Below are positions 18,203-26,830 of a stretch of DNA of 64,000 nucleotides, piece by piece; the stretch's first letter is position 1; each line of letters opens with the position of its first letter. The position numbers and the translations under genes are program-made. Below the pieces are notes generated by a model. That model searched no databases. It had not been told where the DNA came from and saw only the letters and a list, made by a program, of their open reading frames with translations. The DNA lies in contig NZ_JAVIFU010000014.1 in assembly GCF_031157315.1 (NCBI RefSeq), positions 62,001-126,000 on the forward strand. The letters are read 5' to 3'. Source of the DNA: Paenibacillus sp. LHD-38. Lineage in GTDB: Bacteria > Bacillota > Bacilli > Paenibacillales > Paenibacillaceae.

Positions 18203-19362
18203 AGCTTTATAAAGAACATCTCCTGACTGGAATTTTATCTGCGCTGCTTGCTAGCACCGGCGGCGCCGTTCTCATCATTAACAGCGCTTTGAAAGCAGGA
18301 TTTACTAACCCGGAGCTCATTTCCTGGATGTTTTCTGTGTACTTTCTTGGTGGACTTCTGAATGTTGGTTTGTCCTTCATCTATAAAATCCCTTTCGGCG
18401 GAGCGCATTCGATAACGGCAGCAGCTTTTTTGAGCACATCCATCTTCTATTTCTCCATTGAAGAGTTGGCTGGTGCAGCCATTATGTCTGGTGCGGTCAT
18501 CGCTTTTTTCGGGATTTCGGGTTTAGGGGAAAAGCTTTTAGCCTTCCTTCCGGTGGCGTTAATGGATGCCATGCTTGCGGGATTGATTTTTAACCATATT
18601 GTACAAATAATCCCTGCCATTAAAGAGACGCCTTTTATTGGAATGTTTGCATTGGCGGGCTTTTTTTTGTTTCCAAAGCTGATCAAAAAATGCCCCCCGA
18701 TTTTGGGCGTGATCGGATTGGGGATGCTGGCTTTATTCATTGGTTATGATTTACCTAAATTCGATGATATCCCATTTTCCTTGCCTTATATGGTTACCCC
18801 GGTATTTTCATGGAACAGCTTTGTGTCGCTTTCGGTGCCACTTTCGTTACTAGTCATTAGCAATGATATATTCGTTGCTTTAGCGGTGCTTAGGAAGAAT
18901 GGATATGAGCCTTCCGCAGCGAGAACGATAACGGTAACAGGAGCAGCGGCTTCGCTCGTTGGCTGGTTCGGTGGCCACTCCGTTAACATAGGCGGGATGA
19001 TGACGATGCTCTGCAGCAGTGATGAGGCTGGCCCAAAAGAAAAGAGATATTTTGCAGCTATTGTATCAGGCTTGCTTGTAGCGTTGTTCGGGTTGATGGC
19101 GTGGAAAGTGATTGCGTTTATTAAGACACTGCCTATTTCTTTTATCTGGATGATTACTGGCTTTTCTTTAATGGCTGTATTCATGAAAAGCATACAGTCA
19201 GCCTTCTCAAAGCCAGAGTACCGCTATTCCACTGTGTTTACCTTTGCAATCGCGGTATCGAATGTTAGTTTTATGGGCATATCCGCTCCGGTCTGGAGTC
19301 TAGCCGTCGGCATATTTACAATGAAATGGCTTGGAGAGGGCAGAAATGCCGATGAAGGATAA
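18199..19362 (+). CDS. BenE-family benzoate/H+ symporter-like permease
   Basis: 387 residues and about 11-12 TM helices, the length usual for BenE. Typical segments are FGGAHSITAAAFLSTS in the first repeat, and VTGAAASLVGWFGGHSVNIG and CSSDEAGPKEKRYFAA in the second. The family belongs to the purine/anion permease superfamily; characterised members take up benzoate with protons, but the ligand here is unknown. The ATG overlaps the stop of the HemD-like fragment (ATGA). No aromatic-degradation genes lie nearby, so the role remains open. Confidence 0.82.
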   Translation: MKLYKEHLLTGILSALLASTGGAVLIINSALKAGFTNPELISWMFSVYFLGGLLNVGLSFIYKIPFGGAHSITAAAFLSTSIFYFSIEELAGAAIMSGAVIAFFGISGLGEKLLAFLPVALMDAMLAGLIFNHIVQIIPAIKETPFIGMFALAGFFLFPKLIKKCPPILGVIGLGMLALFIGYDLPKFDDIPFSLPYMVTPVFSWNSFVSLSVPLSLLVISNDIFVALAVLRKNGYEPSAARTITVTGAAASLVGWFGGHSVNIGGMMTMLCSSDEAGPKEKRYFAAIVSGLLVALFGLMAWKVIAFIKTLPISFIWMITGFSLMAVFMKSIQSAFSKPEYRYSTVFTFAIAVSNVSFMGISAPVWSLAVGIFTMKWLGEGRNADEG

Positions 19363-19482
19363 GATCGCCTATCTTTGATTTATAAGAAAATTGAATGTCA
19401 TACAATTTTTTATTTGATGGCAAACAATGAATGTTGTTACAATTCTCTTATCAGGAGTATGAAGTAAGGAAGGTAGATGAAT

Positions 19483-20265
19483 ATGAAATATTATGTCGTT
19501 GATGCGTTTGCCGAGAACGTTTTTGAAGGCAATCCAGCCGGTGTCTGTGTTATGGATGCTTGGCTTTCGGAAGAACTTATGCAGAAGATTGCGATCGAGA
19601 ATAATCTTTCCGAAACAGCATTCGCGGTCAAAGAAGAGGACGAGCTTTATCGGTTAAGATGGTTCACGCCAGGAGGCGAAATCGATTTGTGCGGCCATGC
19701 AACGTTAGCAACTGCCTACGTAATCACTAACTTTTATGATACGGATAGCAAGCGTATACGATTCAAAACGCTCAGTGGAGAGTTAACGGTAATAAGAAAT
19801 GGGGAACTGTACGAAATGGATTTCCCGAGCAGAATGCCGGAGACACAACCATTAACGGATCAGATGGTTGAAGCTCTTGGAATCAGACCTTCTGAAGCTT
19901 ATCTTGGCCGGGATTTGATGTTCTTATTGGAGTCAGAGTCGGATGTCATTAACCTGGAACCGGATTTCTCCAAGTTAGCTGGGCTGCCGGAAGGGCTGGG
20001 CGTATTGGTTACTGCTAGAAGTGATGAGTATGATTTCGTATCTCGATGCTTCTTCCCCAAATTAAATGTCAACGAGGACCCCGTTTGCGGTTCCGCTCAT
20101 TGCAATTTTATCCCTTTTTGGGCAGCGCGTTTGAATAAGCAGGAAATGACGGCAAGACAGGTCTCCAAACGCGGCGGTACGCTGTATTGCAAACTTGCCG
20201 GTGACCGGGTAACGATTAGTGGCCGGGCTGCACTATATTCGATTGCTGAGCTTTATGTTGCATAA
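19483..20265 (+). CDS. PhzF family isomerase/epimerase
   Basis: 260 residues with the PhzF/diaminopimelate-epimerase-like double fold. It begins MKYYVVDAFAENVFEGNPAG, keeps the catalytic Glu in NNLSETAF, and has RWFTPGGEIDLCGHATLA and the second-half EDPVCGSAHCN motif, which are diagnostic. The two halves pack around a small carboxylic or enol substrate. Members do many things beyond phenazine synthesis, so the substrate is unknown. The ATG at 19483 is preferred to 19477 because AAGGAAGG lies about 9 bases before it. It stands alone and is closed by the hairpin at 20326. Confidence 0.9.
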   Translation: MKYYVVDAFAENVFEGNPAGVCVMDAWLSEELMQKIAIENNLSETAFAVKEEDELYRLRWFTPGGEIDLCGHATLATAYVITNFYDTDSKRIRFKTLSGELTVIRNGELYEMDFPSRMPETQPLTDQMVEALGIRPSEAYLGRDLMFLLESESDVINLEPDFSKLAGLPEGLGVLVTARSDEYDFVSRCFFPKLNVNEDPVCGSAHCNFIPFWAARLNKQEMTARQVSKRGGTLYCKLAGDRVTISGRAALYSIAELYVA

Positions 20266-20325
20266 GATGATGAAGATAAGCTATCGGGAAAAGATTATTC
20301 AACAAACATATAACAGCTAAGGGAA

Positions 20326-20386
20326 GACCCCAAAAGGATAAAAGGTGAACCTAAGTTCATCTTTGATCATCCTGGGGTCCTTTTTC
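20326..20386 (+). terminator. Terminator between PhzF and the convergent binding-protein gene
   Basis: A long hairpin: GACCCCA (20326-20332) with TGGGGTC (20373-20379), and an inner AAAGGTGAAC with GTTCATCTTT, then CTTTTTC. Its right part overlaps the last codons of the opposite-strand gene ending at 20357. Confidence 0.75.
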
Positions 20387-21322
20387 AAGTTTTAAAATCC
20401 CGGTATCAATCATCTCTGGAATGATTTCGCCCTCACTTACTTTCATAAGAGCTTCTATGATCTTTCGACCCCATTGATTTTCATATTGCGAAATAATAGA
20501 GGTCACTTGGCCATTAAGCAGTGCTTCTTCGATATTAGGTGTGGATCCAATACTAAGGACATACCGATTTAGCCCATATGCTTTCCAGATCAAAATGGAA
20601 GCAGAGCTGGAAACGAAATCTAGGCTGAGGAAAGCATTGAAATGCGGATGTGCGTTAATCATATCTTCTAATTCCGTAATGGCGAGATCTTCACGACCAT
20701 CATTGTAACGAACTTCCAACACTTCTATTTCAGTCTCAGAATTTAAATAGTCCAGAAGGCCTTCAAGTCTCTCCTTTAGGCTAAACATTTCCGACATTCC
20801 CGTTCCTACCATGACCATACCTTTTCCACCAAGCAGGAGATCCGTTGCTTTACCGAGTTGTCTGCCTGTGTCGTAGTTGTCGGCGCCGATATAGCTGAGC
20901 CGTTTGCTGTTAGGGGAATCTGTCTCAAAGCAAATGACGGGAATCCCTTGTTCTACCGCTTTATTAATGACGGGGGCAAGTGCTTCTGGGTTTACGGGCG
21001 CGATAGCGATACCGTCAACCTTCTGCTTAATCATCGACTCCATAATGCGAATTTGCTGCTCCAGGTTGGCTTCATCAGGAGCCGAGACTAACAGGCGAAT
21101 GTTTGCCGCTTTTGCAGTGTTCTCCGCATTCTCGGTTATTTTCTCATAGGCTGGAATGGCCATTGGGAAGATGATACCGAATACGCGATCCCTATTGGAT
21201 GGTATGGTGCTGGGCTCTGATGAGTTCACCAGGCTAGTTGGTGGAGCCGACTGGCAGCTCACTGTAAACAGTGCAAGGAATAAGAACATAAAAAACCAAC
21301 TGCGTCGTTTAGGGAGCAGCAT
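20357..21322 (-). CDS. Sugar-binding sensor lipoprotein (RbsB-type)
   Basis: A 321-residue lipoprotein with a hydrophobic leader and lipobox TVSC. The mature part is a type-I sugar-binding domain (FGIIFPMAIPAYEKITE, then KQKVDGIAIAPVNPEALAP, YIGADNYDTGRQLGK). It has no permease genes. Instead it is the last gene of a minus-strand operon behind a YesM-like kinase and a YesN-like regulator, starting 1 base after the regulator stop. The ATG at 21322 has GGAGG 8 bases upstream. It probably binds an extracellular sugar and passes the signal to the kinase, as reported for XylFII with LytS in Clostridium. The sugar is unknown. Confidence 0.85.
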   Translation of the reverse strand: MLLPKRRSWFFMFLFLALFTVSCQSAPPTSLVNSSEPSTIPSNRDRVFGIIFPMAIPAYEKITENAENTAKAANIRLLVSAPDEANLEQQIRIMESMIKQKVDGIAIAPVNPEALAPVINKAVEQGIPVICFETDSPNSKRLSYIGADNYDTGRQLGKATDLLLGGKGMVMVGTGMSEMFSLKERLEGLLDYLNSETEIEVLEVRYNDGREDLAITELEDMINAHPHFNAFLSLDFVSSSASILIWKAYGLNRYVLSIGSTPNIEEALLNGQVTSIISQYENQWGRKIIEALMKVSEGEIIPEMIDTGILKLEKGPQDDQR

Positions 21323-21323
21323 G

Positions 21324-22907
21324 TTATTTTCCTCCGTCTTCCGGTACATGTATCTTCTCATTTGTACTGCCTTGGCGCCTAAACTCCATGGGCGTCATGC
21401 CTGTTACTTTTTTGAAAATATTAGAGAAGTAATGCTGATCGTGGTAACCGACCTCAAACGCGATTTCAAACGTTTTTCTGCGAGTCGTTTTAAGCAGTTC
21501 CATCGCTTTGCGGATTCGGGATTGCGTTAAATACTCAGTTAGTGTTTGGCTCGTTTCTTGACTGAACACTTTGCTTAAGTGACTGGGACTGACCCCGACA
21601 TGTTTAGATACGACGTGTAGTGATAATTGATCATCGTTGTAATGCTCATTAATGAATTGCTTGACGCTGGCGATCAGCTCACCGTATTGATCGGAGCCTT
21701 TAGATCGCCACAGCCACAAACGGTCTAGTAAAATAAGCAGATATTGCACGCAATCTTCCCAGCTTGCAATCTCCCTAATCTGCTGCTGCAGCTCTTGTAT
21801 CGTGTCTGAGGTATGGTTTGAAGCCGTGAAGCTTTGCTTTGCGACACGGAAGGCCTCCAGTGTAATATCGTTTAACAAATAGCATCCATACATGGATGAT
21901 TGCCAATCTAGGCCCCTGAGCTCGGCTGCGAATTCATTTACGAATTGTTCAGCCTTTACGGAACTTCCAATCTTCATGAAATCAACGAAGAGGTTGCGAT
22001 CCAATAAGATATTGCTGATAGAAGATGCTTTAATAAAGTCTTTAAATGCCAATTTGTTTTGATTGGAAAGCCGTTGTAGGTTTTTATCATCATCTGCTTC
22101 CAAGAATGAGCTGTGTATGCCTTGGAGACGGTCTTGTATGCTTCCTACCCCTATAGACAGATCGCAGTTGAATAGTTCCTGCAGCTCATATCGGAGCTTA
22201 TTGACAATGATGTTCATTGCTTCGGATATGGCCGTTTTATCGTTTTCTTTGATAATCCAAATCATGTCCGATCGGTTGCGTTTGTAAGAAAAGCCGGTAA
22301 TCAATCTTTCCATTCGTTCTTTAAGGACATGCTCCACTTGCTCAGTACGTAACGATTCTTCGGATTCATGAACTCGAATGTCAATGATGGCAACTGCATA
22401 ATAGCGAGCAATTAAATTAATTGAAATATTGCCTGAGGTTTCAATTGCATCTGAGGTACTGATCAGGCCGCCGCACAGGTCGGAAAGCAATTTATCACTC
22501 GTATAAGTTAACTTCTTCTTGTCTTGGCGTTCTTTGTCGATTCTTCTGCTAATTTTGTGCAGCATTTCAATCAAATCCGACGCGCCAACAGGCTTAAGGC
22601 AATAATCCTCAACGCCGATTCGTAGAGCGGACTGGGCATAATGGAATTCGTCATGTCCCGTAAGAATAGCTATTTTGATATCCGGCATACGCTGACGAAC
22701 GATCGTGCTAAGCTCTAGTCCGTTCATAAAAGGCATTTTAATATCGGTAATTAAAATATCCGGCATCCATTCTTCGATTAGAGGCAGTGCCATTTCCCCA
22801 TCGGGGGCATCGCCGCAGTAGATGAAACCCTCTTGCTCCCAATCCACGCAATTTCTAATGCTTTCTCTAATTAAGATTTCATCATCAATCAACATCACTT
22901 TTTTCAT
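21324..22907 (-). CDS. YesN-like response regulator (REC + AraC HTH)
   Basis: 527 residues. The N-terminal receiver has MLIDDE, the phosphoacceptor Asp in ILITDIKMP, a Thr in ILTGHDEF and the Lys in YCLKPVG, all canonical. A middle region of about 280 residues follows with helical character, then an AraC-type pair of helix-turn-helix motifs (LHVVSKHVGVSPSHLSKVFS and FEIAFEVGYHDQHYFSNIFK). Translation is tightly linked: 12 bases after the kinase stop with AAGGAGG ahead, and 1 base before the binding-lipoprotein start. It probably activates a sugar-uptake operon, perhaps the furanose importer at 11.9-17.7 kb or the neighbouring loci. Confidence 0.92.
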   Translation of the reverse strand: MKKVMLIDDEILIRESIRNCVDWEQEGFIYCGDAPDGEMALPLIEEWMPDILITDIKMPFMNGLELSTIVRQRMPDIKIAILTGHDEFHYAQSALRIGVEDYCLKPVGASDLIEMLHKISRRIDKERQDKKKLTYTSDKLLSDLCGGLISTSDAIETSGNISINLIARYYAVAIIDIRVHESEESLRTEQVEHVLKERMERLITGFSYKRNRSDMIWIIKENDKTAISEAMNIIVNKLRYELQELFNCDLSIGVGSIQDRLQGIHSSFLEADDDKNLQRLSNQNKLAFKDFIKASSISNILLDRNLFVDFMKIGSSVKAEQFVNEFAAELRGLDWQSSMYGCYLLNDITLEAFRVAKQSFTASNHTSDTIQELQQQIREIASWEDCVQYLLILLDRLWLWRSKGSDQYGELIASVKQFINEHYNDDQLSLHVVSKHVGVSPSHLSKVFSQETSQTLTEYLTQSRIRKAMELLKTTRRKTFEIAFEVGYHDQHYFSNIFKKVTGMTPMEFRRQGSTNEKIHVPEDGGK

Positions 22908-22919
22908 GGTGCTGCCTCC

Positions 22920-24713
22920 TTATTTCTTTGGTATGCGGAGGGAGATCCGCGCCCCTTCTCCTTCGATACTATCCAATTGCAAGCCGTAATGATCGCCGAA
23001 ATAAAGACGAAGCCTTTGATGCACATTATTTAAACCAAACCCTCCTTCGCCGGGTCCATCTGGCAGCTCGGCGTCTTTTGGCCGCTCAAGCTGACGTCTT
23101 AGCTCGGCTAACCGTTCGGGTTTGATGCCTATACCGTTATCCTCGACGTTCAGAATAATATTTCTCTCATTCTCGACATAACCGGTTATTCGAATATTTC
23201 CCATGCCTCTTTTGTTTTTGATGCCGTGATACAAAGCATTCTCGACCAGAGGCTGCAGGGTCATGCCAAGCATCGGATAAACCTGCAGCTCGGCAGGGAC
23301 GTCAATTTCATAGGAGAGGATGTCCCTATAGCGCATTTGCTGAATCGTTAAATAACTTTGTACATGCTCCAGTTCGGTCTTCAATGATATCCATTCTCTT
23401 CCTTTGTTGAGCGTAAGCCGGAAAAAGCGAGAGAGTGCTTTCACTAACTTGATTACGCTTTCATTTTTGCCTGCTTCAGCCATCCAGATGATGGATTCTA
23501 ACGTGTTATACAAAAAATGCGGATTAATCTGCGCCTGCAGTATTCGCAGTTCTGCTTTCTGAACTTGTTCTTGTTCGCGAATACTTTTTTCTAGAAGCAG
23601 CTTAATATTTTCCAGCATGATATTAAAGCTGTTGCTTAGATCTGTAATTTCATCATGACCAGCCGGCTTTACCTTTGCTTCCAGATAGCCGCTCGCGGCT
23701 TGCTTCATTTTATTTTTCAGGATCTGAATGGGTCGAGTCAGCCGTTGTGTCAGAGAGATATAAATGGCAATTGCAAAAACCGCGCTAAGAATTACGCTAG
23801 CAATGATCAGCATCCTAATTTCATTCGCTTCGAAAATGATTTCCCGCAATGGTGCCATGCCGATGATGGTCCAATCCGTTGTCTGCGATCTCACATGGAC
23901 GACGAGGTTCTTATTCCCATCAATTTTTTGGACGAAGCTTCCAGAAGTATCAGTAAACTGATTGGGCATTCCATTCCCCGCAGGAATGTTGATCTGTTCA
24001 CCGGCGGAAGGCTTGAAAATCGGGACTCCTTGTGGATCCAGCACATAGAAGAAGCCTGTTTTTCCAATGGTGACATTATCGCAAAATTGTTCAATAATGG
24101 AGTCATCAAGGTCGATGACGATAAAACCAATCACTTCGTTTGTAATACGCTGCTGGATAGGTGCGATAATGGAAATGACACTTTTGTCTGGGTATGTAAA
24201 GCCGTCCAACCGATCGAACTCGGAGGAAGAGGACGGAGGTACCTTTAGTACAAGACCCGGATCATTCGTCAATTGAACAAAATGCGGATTTCTGAGAGGA
24301 TTATGGTCAATTTGAAAAAGTCCTCTACGCTCACTGATTCCTTTACCATAGAGATTAACCATTTGTATGTTCAGTACGCTATCGTATTTGTACGTATCAC
24401 GGTACATTTCAAAGGTACGAACGATTTCTTTGGCCTCCGCGTTTGTTTCGGATTGCGAGATAAGAAAATGAAGAACCTTCGGGTTATTTCCGAGTTCTAG
24501 CAGCTTTTGCGTATCCTGAAAAAGCACATCGATGTTTCGGACGAGTTGATCCGCGACAAGTATTGTGGAGGCCTTACTGTGATCGGATACGGTATGATAA
24601 GACTTTTGATAGGATACAAGACCAACCACGAGCAGCGGGATTGATGTCAAAATAATGAACATCACCAGCAGCTTCGCACGCAGGCTCGATGTAATACGTC
24701 GTATGAGCTTCAT
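22920..24713 (-). CDS. YesM-like sensor histidine kinase
   Basis: 597 residues: TM1 near residues 13-35, an extracellular dCache-like domain to about 290, TM2 (MLIIASVILSAVFAIAIYI), a HAMP segment, then the His_kinase domain with the phosphoacceptor His in QINPHFLYNTLE and an HATPase with VEDNGIGI and GFGLNNV. ATG 24713 follows GAAAGGA by 8 bases; an upstream ATG at 24746 is less likely. It leads the kinase-regulator-binding-protein operon. The downstream binding protein may deliver the ligand signal to the extracellular domain. It is divergent from a second signalling locus, sharing a roughly 330-bp upstream region. Confidence 0.92.
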   Translation of the reverse strand: MKLIRRITSSLRAKLLVMFIILTSIPLLVVGLVSYQKSYHTVSDHSKASTILVADQLVRNIDVLFQDTQKLLELGNNPKVLHFLISQSETNAEAKEIVRTFEMYRDTYKYDSVLNIQMVNLYGKGISERRGLFQIDHNPLRNPHFVQLTNDPGLVLKVPPSSSSEFDRLDGFTYPDKSVISIIAPIQQRITNEVIGFIVIDLDDSIIEQFCDNVTIGKTGFFYVLDPQGVPIFKPSAGEQINIPAGNGMPNQFTDTSGSFVQKIDGNKNLVVHVRSQTTDWTIIGMAPLREIIFEANEIRMLIIASVILSAVFAIAIYISLTQRLTRPIQILKNKMKQAASGYLEAKVKPAGHDEITDLSNSFNIMLENIKLLLEKSIREQEQVQKAELRILQAQINPHFLYNTLESIIWMAEAGKNESVIKLVKALSRFFRLTLNKGREWISLKTELEHVQSYLTIQQMRYRDILSYEIDVPAELQVYPMLGMTLQPLVENALYHGIKNKRGMGNIRITGYVENERNIILNVEDNGIGIKPERLAELRRQLERPKDAELPDGPGEGGFGLNNVHQRLRLYFGDHYGLQLDSIEGEGARISLRIPKK

Positions 24714-24888
24714 ACTCTTTTTCCTTTCTATAAAGCTTAAACTCATATTGCAATTACATCATATATCAAAATCAGTGAGTTGAAAGGGGGAAATGGAATT
24801 GTCGATTAAAAATGCAACTTTTAAATAAAATTGTACACATTCGATACCGACACAAAGAAGAGGGCCAAATCTATAATAGTTCAAGAAC

Positions 24889-24900
24889 GATCAATTGATC
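24889..24900. promoter_or_regulatory. Perfect 12-bp palindrome in the divergent signalling region
   Basis: GATCAATTGATC lies in the roughly 330-bp region between the divergent kinase (-) and binding-protein (+) genes, near a TATAAT at 24872. It may be an operator, but the region is AT-rich and the function is unproven. Nothing else clear is present in this gap. Confidence 0.3.
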
Positions 24901-25048
24901 AACTGCTGAAAAAAATACCTTTATTGGAAATTGTGTTTTAATAAATCAGTAAAGTTTGGGTAACGAAATAAAGATATGTGTCTTGTATGATCAGGATCCA
25001 ATTTGGATAATTATAATGATACAGTTGGTCGCTATCAATATATGTGAA

Positions 25049-26746
25049 ATGGGGTTAGAACTGTTGCGGGAACCCATAATAAATAAGGCCAAGCTTTTGC
25101 TTACTGCATTATTGTCTGTTCAAATTTTATCGGCATGCAGTCAAAGCGGCAGTACGAATAACCAAATTTCAGATGAGACCGAACATGTAGTAGTTTATCA
25201 AGACATCGCGTTAAGCAAATATAACCCTCCTATTGATGTCACATTTGTTAGAGAAACCAGTGATAGCTTGGATAATTTAATTAGCCAATTTCCGGGGCAA
25301 ACCTTGGAGGATAACAGTTGGAGCAATCTCTATGAACAGGTATTGGGTATTAAAATAAAGTATGATTGGATCGCTAAGGGCGATCTCTACCGTCAGAAAC
25401 TAGGCGTTGCGCTTGCTTCGGGAAATATACCTGACGTAGTCAGGGTCAACGCACAGCAGTTAAGACTGCTCAGTAACGCAGGATTGATACAAGATTTATC
25501 TAAAGTGTATGAGAAATATGCCTCTCAGCTTACAAAGAATATCCTTAGCCAAGAAGGAACCGGCCCTTTCGATACGGCAACGATCGATGGTAAGCTGATG
25601 GGAATTCCTGAAACGAATTCCTCTATTGAAGGTGCACAGTTTATATGGATCCGAACGGATTGGCTGGATCAGCTTGGTATGAAACCGCCCAAAACCATTG
25701 GTGATGTTCTTGTTATTTCGAAAGCGTTTACAGAAAAAGACCCGGACCAGAACGGCAGCAATGACACGCTAGGGCTTGCGGTTACGAAACACTTATGGGA
25801 TCCAGTGATGGGATTGTCAGCATTCATGGCAGGCTATGATGCATTCCCAAATATTTGGATAAAGGATAATTCCGGGAAGCTAGTGTTTGGTGGAATTCAA
25901 CCGGAAGTGAAAACCGCATTGAAAGCATTGCAAGATATGTATCGAAAGGGTCAAATCGATAGTGAATTCGGTTTAAAGGACGGCGTCAAAGTGGAAAAGC
26001 AAGTCGCTGCCGGTAAGATCGGAATGCTGTACGGGGAGCAATGGGGGTCGTTTTTGGCTCAGTCGAGCCGCGCAGATAATCCAAATTCGGAATGGCAGGC
26101 ATTTCCAATCGTTTCTGTAACGGGAGAAGCGCCGAAGGTTCCGCTCAGATTCAGCACCTCTCAGTACCTTGCCGTAAGGAAAGGTTATAGCCATCCCGAA
26201 GCTATCGTTAAACTTTTTAATCTGCACCTTGAGAAAAATTGGGGGGAAACAGCGGAATATGAGACTTACTACAGCTCTCCGTTTCCTGTATGGCAGCTTT
26301 CTCCTGTAACCCCGTATCCGGCAAGGAAAAACCTTGAAGCTTTTCGTCAACTTGAAGAGGCTCGCCGCACGGGGGATACTTCCGTGTTAAAGGACGAAGC
26401 CAGATCCATACAAAAGAACATCGATAATTATTTGGCCGGAAATGTAAATAAAGAATCAGGGTGGGGCTGGGAACGGACATACGGTCCTTCAGGTGCCTTT
26501 GCGATACTAGACCAATACGAAAAGAATAACCAGCTATTGTATGAAAATTTTGTTGGAGCCCCCACGGAAACGATGATTGAGAAACAAGCCATTCTGGATA
26601 ATCTTCAACACGAGACTTTTGTTAATATCATTCTCGGCAGGCCCATCGACGAATTCGATCAATTTGTTGAAGAATGGCATAAGTTGGGCGGGGAAAAGAT
26701 GACAACAGAGGTAAATCAGTGGTTTGCAGGAAGAGACAGCAAGTGA
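25049..26746 (+). CDS. Extracellular solute-binding lipoprotein (family 1, LplA-like), without permeases
   Basis: 565 residues. A basic start, hydrophobic leader and lipobox LSAC (Cys30). The mature part has the family-1 binding fold: KYDWIAKGDLYRQKLGVALASG, then DVVRVNAQQLRLL, IRTDWLDQLGMKPPKT and a C-terminal EWHKLGGEKMTTEVNQW stretch. LplA-like proteins usually serve MalF/MalG-type permeases, but none is encoded next to it: the following two genes are a kinase and a response regulator. It may therefore be a dedicated sugar sensor or may serve permeases elsewhere. Candidate starts are ATG 25049 and ATG 25016, and the frame opens at TTG 24956; no ribosome site is clear for any of them. Confidence 0.82.
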   Translation: MGLELLREPIINKAKLLLTALLSVQILSACSQSGSTNNQISDETEHVVVYQDIALSKYNPPIDVTFVRETSDSLDNLISQFPGQTLEDNSWSNLYEQVLGIKIKYDWIAKGDLYRQKLGVALASGNIPDVVRVNAQQLRLLSNAGLIQDLSKVYEKYASQLTKNILSQEGTGPFDTATIDGKLMGIPETNSSIEGAQFIWIRTDWLDQLGMKPPKTIGDVLVISKAFTEKDPDQNGSNDTLGLAVTKHLWDPVMGLSAFMAGYDAFPNIWIKDNSGKLVFGGIQPEVKTALKALQDMYRKGQIDSEFGLKDGVKVEKQVAAGKIGMLYGEQWGSFLAQSSRADNPNSEWQAFPIVSVTGEAPKVPLRFSTSQYLAVRKGYSHPEAIVKLFNLHLEKNWGETAEYETYYSSPFPVWQLSPVTPYPARKNLEAFRQLEEARRTGDTSVLKDEARSIQKNIDNYLAGNVNKESGWGWERTYGPSGAFAILDQYEKNNQLLYENFVGAPTETMIEKQAILDNLQHETFVNIILGRPIDEFDQFVEEWHKLGGEKMTTEVNQWFAGRDSK

Positions 26747-26830
26747 AGATAAGGTGGACAACCTCTGGCTTTGTCTGCTATCAGCATAAACAATTTAATC
26801 ATACTTTAAAGCGGCTACGGAGGCGTTTTC

